A stretch of 64,000 nucleotides of DNA from a bacterium (GTDB taxonomy: Bacteria > CLD3 > SB21). A program made the position numbers and the translations under genes. The stretch spans positions 1-64,000 of the forward strand of contig JABWCP010000003.1 in NCBI GenBank assembly GCA_013360215.1, given 5' to 3'. The notes beneath the pieces are model-generated. The model was given only the letters and a program-made list of their open reading frames with translations, did no database searches and was not told the origin of the DNA. Shown here in pieces: positions 7,996-16,572 of the stretch (position 1 is the stretch's first letter; the number at the start of each line of letters is the position of its first letter).

Positions 7996-9408
7996 TTATA
8001 AATACTTCATTACCAATTTGACGATTTTTTTTACACGCTCCGTGTACGGAGGGTACACAAGCTTCATCGTGGTCAAACCGCGTCGTTGTTTGAGAATACC
8101 GCGCTCATTGGAGAATGCGAGAAATCCATAATATCCGTGCGCTTTGCCGATACCGCTGGTATTCACACCGCCGAACGGTAAATCCGGATGCGCAAAGTTG
8201 AGTGTGGTTTCATTGATACATGTCGAACCGGCTGTGGTCTGAGCGATGATCGCGTCAGCTTTTGTCATATCCGTACTGAAAATATACAAATTCAGCGGCC
8301 GCTCCTGCGTGTTGATATAAGCAATCACTTCATCACGATGCGTATATTCCAGCAGCGGAAGTATCGGGCCAAAAATTTCATCCTGCATCACCGCGTGATC
8401 TGTTGTAACGTTACCAAGCACCGTCGGGGCAACATAACGTCGCGCAGCATCGGAATGATTTCCCGCAAGCACTTTCGCGCCCTGGGCCACGGTCGTGCGG
8501 ATCAGTGAGGCAATACGTTCATAGTGACGGTCGCTCACAAGACTGGCTACATCCGGCGAGGGCTCGTTCGCCGCGCCAAACATACGTGCGTACATGGCAA
8601 CCAGCGCTTCACAAAATGCCGTGTAAATCGTATGATGTACGTACACATAATTAGGCGCCATACAAGACTGGCCGCCATTCATAAATTTTCCCCACAACAA
8701 TTTGGAAACCGTATCTTCGATATCCGCCGTTTCGTCAACGATCACCGGGTTTTTTCCGCCAAGTTCCAGCGTTACGGAACTGAGATGCTCCGCCGCCGCG
8801 TGCATTACTTTTTTTCCGATGGCCGGGCTGCCGGTAAAAAAAATATGATGAAAAGGTAATTTCAATAAAGCTTCCGCTGCCACATGATCCCCTTCGACGA
8901 CGCACACTTCATTGGGATCAAATAATTCGGCTATCATGCGGGCAATAAGCCGGGACGTTTGCGGCGTCATTTCGGAAGGTTTTAAAATACAACAATTTCC
9001 CGCCGCGATCGCGGAAATCAGCGGCCCTACGGACAACATAAAAGGAAAATTCCACGGCGCTAAAATCAGACATACGCCTTTGGGTTCATACACGACTTTG
9101 GATCGTGTACCGAAAAAAAGCAGAGGGGTGGATACGTACCGCGGCGCCATCCAGGAACGAATATGAGCGAGAGCATGTTCGATCTCCATCAACACAGGAC
9201 GGATATCCGTCAGGTCCACTTCGACGGACGGTTTACGAAAGTCCTCGTAAATCGCATCGCGAATATCCTGCACGTGCGTTGTGATCCATGTGCGGATTTT
9301 TTTGAGTTTGACGATACGCGCATCGGGGCGGGATGACTTGATATGATTTTGAAAATGCTTCTTCTGCGCTTCAAATAATTCACTGAAACGATAATCCTGC
9401 ATTTTCAA
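7996..9408 (-). CDS. Aldehyde dehydrogenase (class 3-like)
   Basis: A 470-residue NAD(P)-dependent aldehyde dehydrogenase. Visible motifs: the NAD-binding PWNFPFM and KPSEMTPQTS, the FTGSPAIGKKV turn, the catalytic base in LELGGKNP, the nucleophile Cys in NGGQSCMAP, and EIFGPILPL. The short length, the hydrophobic C-terminal tail and the sequence PEWNFP-like block without a long N-terminus fit ALDH3-type enzymes, which oxidise medium- and long-chain fatty aldehydes. Its location near a desaturase and an NDH-2 gene is compatible with lipid aldehyde detoxification. It is 36 bp downstream of kgd on the same strand, so it is probably co-transcribed with it. Confidence 0.92.
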   Translation of the reverse strand: MKMQDYRFSELFEAQKKHFQNHIKSSRPDARIVKLKKIRTWITTHVQDIRDAIYEDFRKPSVEVDLTDIRPVLMEIEHALAHIRSWMAPRYVSTPLLFFGTRSKVVYEPKGVCLILAPWNFPFMLSVGPLISAIAAGNCCILKPSEMTPQTSRLIARMIAELFDPNEVCVVEGDHVAAEALLKLPFHHIFFTGSPAIGKKVMHAAAEHLSSVTLELGGKNPVIVDETADIEDTVSKLLWGKFMNGGQSCMAPNYVYVHHTIYTAFCEALVAMYARMFGAANEPSPDVASLVSDRHYERIASLIRTTVAQGAKVLAGNHSDAARRYVAPTVLGNVTTDHAVMQDEIFGPILPLLEYTHRDEVIAYINTQERPLNLYIFSTDMTKADAIIAQTTAGSTCINETTLNFAHPDLPFGGVNTSGIGKAHGYYGFLAFSNERGILKQRRGLTTMKLVYPPYTERVKKIVKLVMKYL

Positions 9409-9443
9409 GTCCTGCCTAAAACAACGTTAAAAATTATATCGCA

Positions 9444-12400
9444 CTATAGCTCAAACGCATCACGCACAAGCTGTTCCTGCTCGGCCTGATGCACGCTGAG
9501 CGAACCGACGGCGGGGCTTGCACTGGCTTTGCGTCCTGCGTAAACTAATTTTTGTTTCGCCGTCAGATCATTCGCCAGACGCTCTAACAGAAAATTCCAC
9601 GAACCCATATTGCGCGGCTCTTCCTGTGCCCACGCCACCGTAGCGGCATTGGGGTAGGACGCGAGGATACGCTTCATAGTATCCGTATCGTACGGATAAA
9701 TCTGCTCCAAGCGCACCAACGCGACATCGCTGCGGTTATTCTTCGTGCGAAATTTAGCCAGATCATAATGCACTTTGCCGGCCGAAATAATTACGCGCGT
9801 TATAGCTTGGCGATCCGTGACCGTCGCATCGTCCAATATTTCGTGAAACGTGCCGTTTGTAAATTCGTGTTTGTATGAACGCGCATCCGGCAAACGCAGG
9901 AGGCTTTTGGGCGTCATAATGATCAACGGTTTTTCCGTTTTCTGACGGATCTGGCGCCGCAACGCGTGGAAATACTGCGCCGGTGTCGTCAGATTGCAAA
10001 CGATCATATTATCCTCCGCACAGAGTTGCAGGTAACGTTCAAGACGTGCACTGGAGTGCTCAGGACCCTGCCCTTCATAGCCGTGCGGCAGCAGCATCAC
10101 CAGCGATGTAGAAAGACTCCATTTGGATTTGCAGCTCGCGATAAAATTATCAATGATCGGCTGCGCCACATTGCTAAAGTCTCCGAACTGCGCTTCCCAT
10201 AATACAAGCGTAAGCGGATCGGCAATGGAATAGCCAAATTCAAAACCCAATACGGCCGTTTCCGACAAAAGACTGTCCACCGCTTCGATTTTGGATTGAT
10301 TGATTTCGATAAAATTCATCGGAATATAATCGAGATCGGTATTCATATCCGTCAGCGCAAGATGGCGATGGCTAAACGTACCGCGCGAAATATCTTCTCC
10401 CGAAAGGCGAATCGGCGTACCTTCCATCAGCAGCGTGCCGAACGCCAACGCTTCACCGAACGCCCAATCCACGGTCACACTGTCGTCATGCATGAATTTT
10501 TTGCGCGTATCTATAAACGATTGTAATTTGGGATGCAACGTAAATTCGTGCGGCAGTCGCGTGAGGCCTTCGACGACCTTTGCAAGCAATTCACCGGATA
10601 CGGCTGTTCCCTGCGAAGTCGGTGCCGCCTGCGCGGCTTCTTCAGAAATCGCCAATGGCGTTTCCGATTGGTACGGGATAGCTTTCTGTTTGGCCGCATC
10701 AAGCGCCGTATTGAGCGCTTGGTAAAAATCAGATTCCATGGCTTTAAATTCGTCCGCCGTGATGACTTTTTCGCCGATCAGGCGCGCACCGTAAAGCTCT
10801 TTGACGGAATCGTGATCTTTGATTTTTTTATACATGACCGGCTGCGTATAGCCCGGTTCATCGCCTTCATTGTGGCCGTGACGCCGGTAGCCGAGTACGT
10901 CAATCACGACATCTTTTTCAAACTTCTGACGGTATTCGAACGCCAGCTGCGTAACCCAGAGCGATGCTTCCGGATCGTCGCCGTTGACGTGAAAAATCGG
11001 TGCTTGCACCATACGCGCCACATCGGACGAATATGTGGATGAACGCGCCGCTTCGGGCGTGGTGGTAAATCCGATCTGATTATTGATGATCAGATGCAGC
11101 GTTCCCCGCGTGCGGTATCCTTTGAGTTGAGACAAGTTCAGTGTTTCCGCAACGACGCCTTGTCCAGCAAATGCCGCATCTCCATGTATCAAAACGGCCA
11201 TTACGTTTTTATTGTATTCGCCGGGCATACGCGTTTGTTTGGCACGCACGATGCCTTCGACAACCGGATTGACAAATTCCAAATGGCTCGGATTGGGTGC
11301 GACGGAAATTTTTACCGATTTGCCGCTGCGCGTGGGATAATTACCGGTCGCGCCGAGGTGATACTTCACATCGCCGGAACCTTGCGCCGAATGCGGATCG
11401 TGATGGCCTTCAAATTCCGAAAAAATCTTTTGATACGATTTGCCGATAATATTGGCCAGCACATTGAGCCGGCCGCGGTGCGCCATACCCAGCACGACTT
11501 CTTTGACGCCGTCGTCTCCGCACCACTGCAACATCGCATCCAGCACAGCGATAATCGTTTCCGATCCTTCAAGCGAAAACCGTTTCGAGCCGACAAACTT
11601 GGTGTGCAAAAACCGCTCGAAACTTTCCGCTTCGATGAGTTTTTTCAAAATTTGCTTTTTTTCTTCTTTGGAATATTTGCCGGTATTGCGGGAAGATTCC
11701 ATACGTTCCTGCAGCCAAGCCTTTTCTTCAGGGCTTTGAATGTGACGAAACTCCACGCCGATGCGGTCACAATACGTTTGATGCAAAATGTCGAGAATTT
11801 CTTTGAGCGTCGCTTTCTTTTTTCCCGCTAAGCCGCCGGTAATAAATTCACGATCATAATCCCATACCGTAAAACCGTAAGTTTGCGAATCCAATTCCGG
11901 GTGATACAGCATCTGCGGCGTGAGCGGATCGAGATTGGCCAATAAGTGGCCGCGCACGCGAAACATATTGACCATCTCCAAAATACGCGCTTGCTTTTCG
12001 ATCAGTTCAAAATCCTGCGATTTACCGAACGCCATCGGATAATTATCCACCTGCCACTGCGCCGGTTTGACGGGCAATTGCAAGGCCTCAAAAATCTCAT
12101 CGTAAAAACCGTCTTCGCCGAGCAAAAGTTCATGCAGTTTTTTGAGGAAAAGCCCCGATTCGGCGCCTTGAATAATGCGATGATCGTAGGTGCTGGTAAC
12201 ATTCATCACTTTACTAATGCCCATCGCCGAAAGATTGGATTCCGGCATGCCGTGGTATTGCGCAGGAAAATCAATCGCACCGGTGGCGATAATCGCACCC
12301 TGTCCGACCATGAGTCGCGGGTTGGAAGAAACCGTGCCTACGGTGCCGGGATTGGTCAGCGAAATCGTCGTGCCCATAAAATCCGCCGGCTCGATCTTAT

Positions 12401-13079
12401 TGGCACGCGCCCGGCGAATAATGTCATCATACGCCGCAAAGAACTGAACAAAATTCATAGCTCCGGCATTTTTGATATTGGGTACGATCAAAGAACGGCT
12501 ACCGTCTTTTTTCTCCTGATCTACGGCAAGGCCAAGATTGATTTGCGGCTTGCGTATGACATGCGGTTCGCCGTTCATCACGGTAAAGGCATTATTCATC
12601 ACCGGATGCGCCTTGAGCGTTTTGACGATAGCCCACCCGATAAAATGAGTAAACGATAATTTACCGCGATTGGATTTTTTTAAAAAATTATTAATAATGG
12701 CGCGGTTCTCTTCGAGGATTTTTACGGGTATGGTGCGAAACGACGTAGCCAGCGGAAGACTCAAACTGTACGACATGTTTTCAACGATCTTCGCGCCGAC
12801 GCCGCGCAGCACAACGGCTTCTTCTCCGGCGGCCGGTTTGGGCATTGGAATGTTAGCCATCAAAGACCCGTTGCCGTTAGAACTTTCCGCCGGTTTGGCT
12901 GTTACCGGTTTGCCAGACATACGATCAAAGAAATCCTGCCAGGATTCGTTGACCATCGTGCTATTGTTTTTATAACTGGCCAGCAACTCTTCCACAAACC
13001 AGGAGTTCATGCCAAATTTTTCAAGTTCGCTGATTTCTTTTTCGGTAAACGTCGTTTCTTCCATGTTATTATTCTTCAT
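9444..13079 (-). CDS. kgd: Fused 2-oxoglutarate decarboxylase/dehydrogenase E1 with E2-type catalytic domain
   Basis: A 1211-residue multifunctional enzyme of the TCA cycle, equal in build to mycobacterial Kgd and corynebacterial OdhA. The N-terminal E1-type helix (FGMNSWFVEELLASYKNN) is followed by an E2 succinyltransferase catalytic domain (about 80-330) with the DHRIIQGA motif. Then comes the full thiamine-diphosphate E1 with GMAHRGRLNVLAN, GDAAFAGQGV and the NNQIGFTT cofactor region. There is no lipoyl domain, so the lipoyl carrier must come from another protein. The start at 13079 is preferred: the frame extends to 13127, but that stretch contains the promoter -10; ATG 13064 is an alternative. 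Activity: 2-oxoglutarate to succinyl-CoA with NAD when partnered, or to succinic semialdehyde. Confidence 0.93.
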   Translation of the reverse strand: MKNNNMEETTFTEKEISELEKFGMNSWFVEELLASYKNNSTMVNESWQDFFDRMSGKPVTAKPAESSNGNGSLMANIPMPKPAAGEEAVVLRGVGAKIVENMSYSLSLPLATSFRTIPVKILEENRAIINNFLKKSNRGKLSFTHFIGWAIVKTLKAHPVMNNAFTVMNGEPHVIRKPQINLGLAVDQEKKDGSRSLIVPNIKNAGAMNFVQFFAAYDDIIRRARANKIEPADFMGTTISLTNPGTVGTVSSNPRLMVGQGAIIATGAIDFPAQYHGMPESNLSAMGISKVMNVTSTYDHRIIQGAESGLFLKKLHELLLGEDGFYDEIFEALQLPVKPAQWQVDNYPMAFGKSQDFELIEKQARILEMVNMFRVRGHLLANLDPLTPQMLYHPELDSQTYGFTVWDYDREFITGGLAGKKKATLKEILDILHQTYCDRIGVEFRHIQSPEEKAWLQERMESSRNTGKYSKEEKKQILKKLIEAESFERFLHTKFVGSKRFSLEGSETIIAVLDAMLQWCGDDGVKEVVLGMAHRGRLNVLANIIGKSYQKIFSEFEGHHDPHSAQGSGDVKYHLGATGNYPTRSGKSVKISVAPNPSHLEFVNPVVEGIVRAKQTRMPGEYNKNVMAVLIHGDAAFAGQGVVAETLNLSQLKGYRTRGTLHLIINNQIGFTTTPEAARSSTYSSDVARMVQAPIFHVNGDDPEASLWVTQLAFEYRQKFEKDVVIDVLGYRRHGHNEGDEPGYTQPVMYKKIKDHDSVKELYGARLIGEKVITADEFKAMESDFYQALNTALDAAKQKAIPYQSETPLAISEEAAQAAPTSQGTAVSGELLAKVVEGLTRLPHEFTLHPKLQSFIDTRKKFMHDDSVTVDWAFGEALAFGTLLMEGTPIRLSGEDISRGTFSHRHLALTDMNTDLDYIPMNFIEINQSKIEAVDSLLSETAVLGFEFGYSIADPLTLVLWEAQFGDFSNVAQPIIDNFIASCKSKWSLSTSLVMLLPHGYEGQGPEHSSARLERYLQLCAEDNMIVCNLTTPAQYFHALRRQIRQKTEKPLIIMTPKSLLRLPDARSYKHEFTNGTFHEILDDATVTDRQAITRVIISAGKVHYDLAKFRTKNNRSDVALVRLEQIYPYDTDTMKRILASYPNAATVAWAQEEPRNMGSWNFLLERLANDLTAKQKLVYAGRKASASPAVGSLSVHQAEQEQLVRDAFEL

Positions 13080-13115
13080 TTCCTCTATGGTGCCTGATGT
13101 TTTTACAGGGCTGTG

Positions 13116-13144
13116 ATAATAAACCAAAACGCCATAAAATTCAA
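13116..13144 (-). promoter_or_regulatory. Sigma-70-type promoter of kgd
   Basis: On the minus strand TTGAAT (13144-13139) and TATTAT (13121-13116) are separated by exactly 17 bp. The predicted start of transcription, near 13109, leaves a leader of about 30 nt before ATG 13079, which carries AGAGGA close upstream. Confidence 0.6.
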
Positions 13145-13223
13145 ATGGAATTGTCCTTTATCCACACAAATCCAACGCTTGATTTTCCATTAAATTCTTG
13201 CTACCATCGCAAGGCATATTCGT

Positions 13224-14066
13224 ATGAAAAAACTTTTTTTTGCAGATCGGATAAAGGCCCCAACCTTTTGGGCCCAAAGACGGTACTATATGACCGTCGT
13301 GATGTTCTTTTTCATATTGTCAGACTTGGCCGCGCAAACGCCTTATACCTGGATGCGCAGCGCCGATTCGCTGGCCGCGCAGTACAATGCGGCACAAGCC
13401 GTTGACGCGTACCGTCACGTCGTTCAAAAAGATTCGGCTAACTGCGAAGCCCGGTGGAAACTGGCGTTGCAGACGATTGCACTGGGCAACGATTTGCCCA
13501 AATGCGAAGAGCAGGAAAAACTTTACGCCGAAGCATTTGAATGGGCGCGTGTCGCCGTAAGCTGCGATTCTTCGTCGTTGGCGGCGTGGTTGACCTTGGC
13601 CACCGCGGCCGAACGTGCGGCAATGGACGAATTCGGTTCGCGCCATAGCGTCTTATTAGCGGAAATGCGTTTTGCGGCAGAACGTGCGCTGGCTCTGGAT
13701 TCGCTCTCCGATGAAGCCGAACATCTTCTCGGTTTATGGAATCGTTTTGTCGCCAATGCGTCGTGGTTTTCGCGTACGACGGCCCGCCTTATGGGAACAG
13801 CCTACGGCACGGCCGCCATATCGCGCAGTATCGAACACTTTCAACGCGCGATACGTTTGCATCGGGACGAACCGCGGCATTATTTAGAATTGGGACGCAC
13901 GCTGGTGCTGATCGAGCGATGGAAAGAAGCCGATTCGGCGTTTACCAAAGCAGCTGAACTGCCCTGGCAAGACCGCTATGCGCACCGTCATCGCCGCGAT
14001 GCACGCCACTATCGCGAACTTCTGCGCGAAGGCCGGTATGCGGAATTGAAAAATAGTATTGAATAA
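13224..14066 (+). CDS. TPR-like secreted or membrane-anchored protein
   Basis: A 280-residue mostly helical protein. A hydrophobic segment (MTVVMFFFILSDLAAQT, about residues 23-38) looks like a signal peptide ending in AAQ/T; the true start may therefore be the internal ATG at 13290. The remainder is built of helix pairs with TPR character, for example AAQAVDAYRHVVQKDSANCE, AAERALALDSLSDEAEHLLG, SIEHFQRAIRLHRDEPRHYL and ADSAFTKAAELP. The overall spacing resembles the RMD/FIS1-like TPR proteins. The likely site is the periplasm and the likely role protein-protein interaction. It is divergent from kgd and is followed at 30 bp by a small conserved-looking frame. Confidence 0.7.
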   Translation: MKKLFFADRIKAPTFWAQRRYYMTVVMFFFILSDLAAQTPYTWMRSADSLAAQYNAAQAVDAYRHVVQKDSANCEARWKLALQTIALGNDLPKCEEQEKLYAEAFEWARVAVSCDSSSLAAWLTLATAAERAAMDEFGSRHSVLLAEMRFAAERALALDSLSDEAEHLLGLWNRFVANASWFSRTTARLMGTAYGTAAISRSIEHFQRAIRLHRDEPRHYLELGRTLVLIERWKEADSAFTKAAELPWQDRYAHRHRRDARHYRELLREGRYAELKNSIE

Positions 14067-14096
14067 CATAACGGATTGATTTGAAGGAGTATCCCC

Positions 14097-14312
14097 ATGA
14101 CTATTCGCGTGACCAACGCCGAAAACGGCATCAACGAAGAATTTAAAAGCAATAACCTCGACTTTATCCGTCGCAGCTATACGGAATTTGATGATGTACA
14201 AAAGATGTCGGAAGAAGATTACAAAAAACTTGCCATTCTGATCGTAAAAAAACGTTATACCGACACACGTTTTGATAATCTGGAATGGATCGTAACTACG
14301 GAAAACGATTAA
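14097..14312 (+). CDS. Small hypothetical acidic protein (71 aa)
   Basis: A 71-residue cytoplasmic protein that I do not recognise. A good Shine-Dalgarno (GAAGGAG) lies 7-8 bases before the ATG. The sequence is charged and helical, with NEEFKSNNLDFIRRSYTEFD and a C-terminal LEWIVTTEND. It sits 3 bp ahead of the peroxiredoxin gene, so the two are almost certainly co-transcribed, which could suggest a link with redox defence. Confidence 0.65.
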   Translation: MTIRVTNAENGINEEFKSNNLDFIRRSYTEFDDVQKMSEEDYKKLAILIVKKRYTDTRFDNLEWIVTTEND

Positions 14313-14315
14313 TTC

Positions 14316-14783
14316 ATGGCATTGCTCAAACTTGGCGCCAAGGCTCCTGATTTTAGTTTAGAGGATACCCACGGTAATGTGGTAAAGCTTTCAGCTTACC
14401 AAGGCCAAATGGTGGTACTCTATTTTTACCCGCAGGATAATACGCCGACCTGTACGATCGAAGCATGCAGTTTTCGTGATGCCCACGCGGCCTTCAAAAA
14501 AAACAAAATTGCCGTTTTCGGTATCAGCCCGGATTCGGTAAAAAAGCATCAGAACTTTACTAAAAAACACGAATTGCCGTTCCCGCTTTTGACCGATACG
14601 GAGCACCGCGTGATCAAAACATACGGGGTATGGGGACCAAAGAAATTATTTGGTCGCGCGTATCACGGGGTCTTACGCACAACCTATATTATCAACGAAA
14701 AAGGAAACATCGCCTTTGTGTTCGATAAAGTTCATGCCGAAACGCATGCGGAGGATGTTTTGAAAGCGATAAAAGCCTTGTGA
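14316..14783 (+). CDS. bcp: Thioredoxin-dependent peroxiredoxin, Bcp/PrxQ type
   Basis: A 155-residue peroxiredoxin that reduces hydrogen and organic peroxides. The peroxidatic cysteine C46 lies in DNTPTCTIEAC, and the resolving cysteine C51 is five residues later, the hallmark of atypical 2-Cys PrxQ enzymes. The usual TPGCT is TPTCT here (Gly to Thr), a change that leaves the Thr and Cys needed for catalysis. YPQDNTP, the late YGVWGPK and RTTYIINEKG blocks match the family. It is preceded by a small ORF (3 bp gap) and overlaps the next secreted protein by 4 bp, so it belongs to a short operon ending in NDH-2. Confidence 0.93.
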   Translation: MALLKLGAKAPDFSLEDTHGNVVKLSAYQGQMVVLYFYPQDNTPTCTIEACSFRDAHAAFKKNKIAVFGISPDSVKKHQNFTKKHELPFPLLTDTEHRVIKTYGVWGPKKLFGRAYHGVLRTTYIINEKGNIAFVFDKVHAETHAEDVLKAIKAL

Positions 14784-15283
14784 AAAAAACAATCTACACG
14801 GCGACTATTCTTATCTTTTGCTGCGTCGCACCTTTGGCTACCGCGCAAACATCGTGGGAAACGCATCGGTTTGAGCCGTATCGTATCGAATTTAAGACGC
14901 CACCGCACTGGCAGATCAGTATCAATACGGACGGGGAAAAGAGTTTTATCGAATGCTACAGCCCGGACAGCGAGATTTATTTTTTTATTACGGTCGCTGA
15001 AAACGAAAAAAAATCCGATCCCGATATTGTTCTGCAATACCTCAAAGTCGGCTCGCTCAATTCAGAATTTATCCGCGACGAGGCCCGCAAAATCAATAAT
15101 ATTGATTTCAAATTTTCGATCGGTATCAAAACGGTAAATAATTATTCCACGTATATCCGTATCGGCGTCGGTCAATACAAAGACAAAATCTATATGCTTG
15201 AAAGCGGTTTTAGCCGTGTGGACAGCGACGCCTCGGAAGCCTTACTCGATCAAGTCATTTCCAGTTTCAAAGCTATTCGGTAA
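14780..15283 (+). CDS. Secreted PsbP/DUF1795-like protein of unknown function
   Basis: A 167-residue protein with a clear signal peptide (KKTIYTATILIFCCVAPLATAQ, cleavage after about residue 23). The start is GTG 14780, overlapping the peroxiredoxin stop (GTGA). The mature part opens with WETHRFEPYRIEFKTPPHW, a beta strand followed by a Pro-His-Trp turn. It ends with EALLDQVISSFKAIR, a helix typical of small PsbP/Mog1-fold periplasmic proteins. No catalytic residues are evident. It is 6 bp upstream of NDH-2 and may serve that operon, but the function is unknown. Confidence 0.7.
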   Translation: MKKTIYTATILIFCCVAPLATAQTSWETHRFEPYRIEFKTPPHWQISINTDGEKSFIECYSPDSEIYFFITVAENEKKSDPDIVLQYLKVGSLNSEFIRDEARKINNIDFKFSIGIKTVNNYSTYIRIGVGQYKDKIYMLESGFSRVDSDASEALLDQVISSFKAIR

Positions 15284-15289
15284 CCTATC

Positions 15290-16525
15290 ATGAAAAAGCA
15301 ATTGCTTATTCTAGGGACAGGATTCGGTGGATTCAGTCTTATGAAAGGCATTCGTTCGGATCTCTACGATGTCACCGTGGTAAGTACCCGTAATCATTTT
15401 TTATTTACGCCGCTGCTGCCGAGCACTACCGTCGGCACGATCGAATTTCGCAGCATCATCGAACCCGTACGGCTTGCACGTAAAGATGTTACTTTTTATC
15501 AGGCCGGTGCCACAGCTCTCCATCCCGAAAAGCGCACCGTCATTTGCCGGAATAGCGCCGATGCACAAACCTTTGAACTGCATTACGATACTTTAGTCAT
15601 CGCGGTCGGAGCCGTAAATAATACGTTTAAAATTCCCGGTGTAGCGGAATACGCTTATTTTCTCAAAGAACTTCGCGATGCCCGGCGCATTCGCCAGCGT
15701 ATCATTGATAATTTCGAACGCGCATCCACACCCGGTTTGGACGCGGCCGAAATGCAACGTCTGCTGCACATCGTCGTCGTTGGCGGTGGCCCGACCGGGG
15801 TCGAATTCGCCGCAGAAATGGCCGATTTTTTGGAAGAAGAATTAGAAAAGGGATTTCCACATCTTGTCGGTATGGCTAAAATCACTCTTATTGAGGCCGG
15901 TAAACAAATCCTGAGCGCTTTTGATCATACCGTCTCGGAATATGCCATCAAACTTTTCAATCGTCGCCGTGTTACCATTCTTACAGGCAAGTCAGTCAAA
16001 GAAGTGACGGCACAAGAACTCACATTGCACGACGGCACCCAATTTTCGCATGGGTTGGTGGTATGGTCCACCGGCAACGGGCCAACCGATTTCGTGCAAA
16101 GTTTATCATGCCCTAAAGATCGTGCCGGACGCATTTTGGTGGATTCTTTTTTTAGGGTCAAAGATAACCCCGATATCTATGCGCTCGGCGATTGCGCTAC
16201 GACGGAGGAAAAGTCTTTGATCGCGACGGCACAGGTGGCTAATCAAGGCGGAAAATATTTGGCAAACTATCTCAATCAGCTTGCCAGAGGAAAATCGGCG
16301 GAATCATTAAAACCGTTTGTTTATAAACATCTGGGCATGCTGGCGTATATCGGCGATAATCGGGCCGTTGCCGATTTTGATGCGACCACCTCGCAAGGTT
16401 TTGCAACATGGATTTTCTGGAGATCCGCGTATCTGACCAAACTCGTCAGTTTAAAAAACAAAGCCATGGTGTTGTTTGATTGGGCCAAAGCGTTTCTTTT
16501 TGGCCGTGATGTGAGTCGGTTTTGA
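15290..16525 (+). CDS. ndh: Type II NADH:quinone oxidoreductase (NDH-2)
   Basis: A 411-residue FAD enzyme that passes electrons from NADH to quinone at the inner face of the membrane without pumping protons. The FAD-binding motif is LGTGFGG at residues 8-14. The NADH-binding motif is VVVGGGPTGVEFAAE near 162-176, and the second FAD-contact motif IYALGDCATTEE is near 298-309. The quinone/membrane-interacting C-terminus has KHLGMLAYIGDNRAVAD and a terminal amphipathic stretch (WAKAFLFGRDVSRF). The length and the absence of a second transmembrane domain match bacterial Ndh. It would feed the quinone pool used by the Rieske/cytochrome b complex encoded 10 kb upstream. Confidence 0.92.
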   Translation: MKKQLLILGTGFGGFSLMKGIRSDLYDVTVVSTRNHFLFTPLLPSTTVGTIEFRSIIEPVRLARKDVTFYQAGATALHPEKRTVICRNSADAQTFELHYDTLVIAVGAVNNTFKIPGVAEYAYFLKELRDARRIRQRIIDNFERASTPGLDAAEMQRLLHIVVVGGGPTGVEFAAEMADFLEEELEKGFPHLVGMAKITLIEAGKQILSAFDHTVSEYAIKLFNRRRVTILTGKSVKEVTAQELTLHDGTQFSHGLVVWSTGNGPTDFVQSLSCPKDRAGRILVDSFFRVKDNPDIYALGDCATTEEKSLIATAQVANQGGKYLANYLNQLARGKSAESLKPFVYKHLGMLAYIGDNRAVADFDATTSQGFATWIFWRSAYLTKLVSLKNKAMVLFDWAKAFLFGRDVSRF

Positions 16526-16572
16526 TCGAAAGGCATAGCTACACAGTTAATCGTTCCCAAGCGGAAAATATC

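Noticed and set aside
10533-12659. Long open frames on the plus strand inside kgd
   Set aside because: They are opposite-strand shadows of a well-supported gene, with no motif and no ribosome-binding site.
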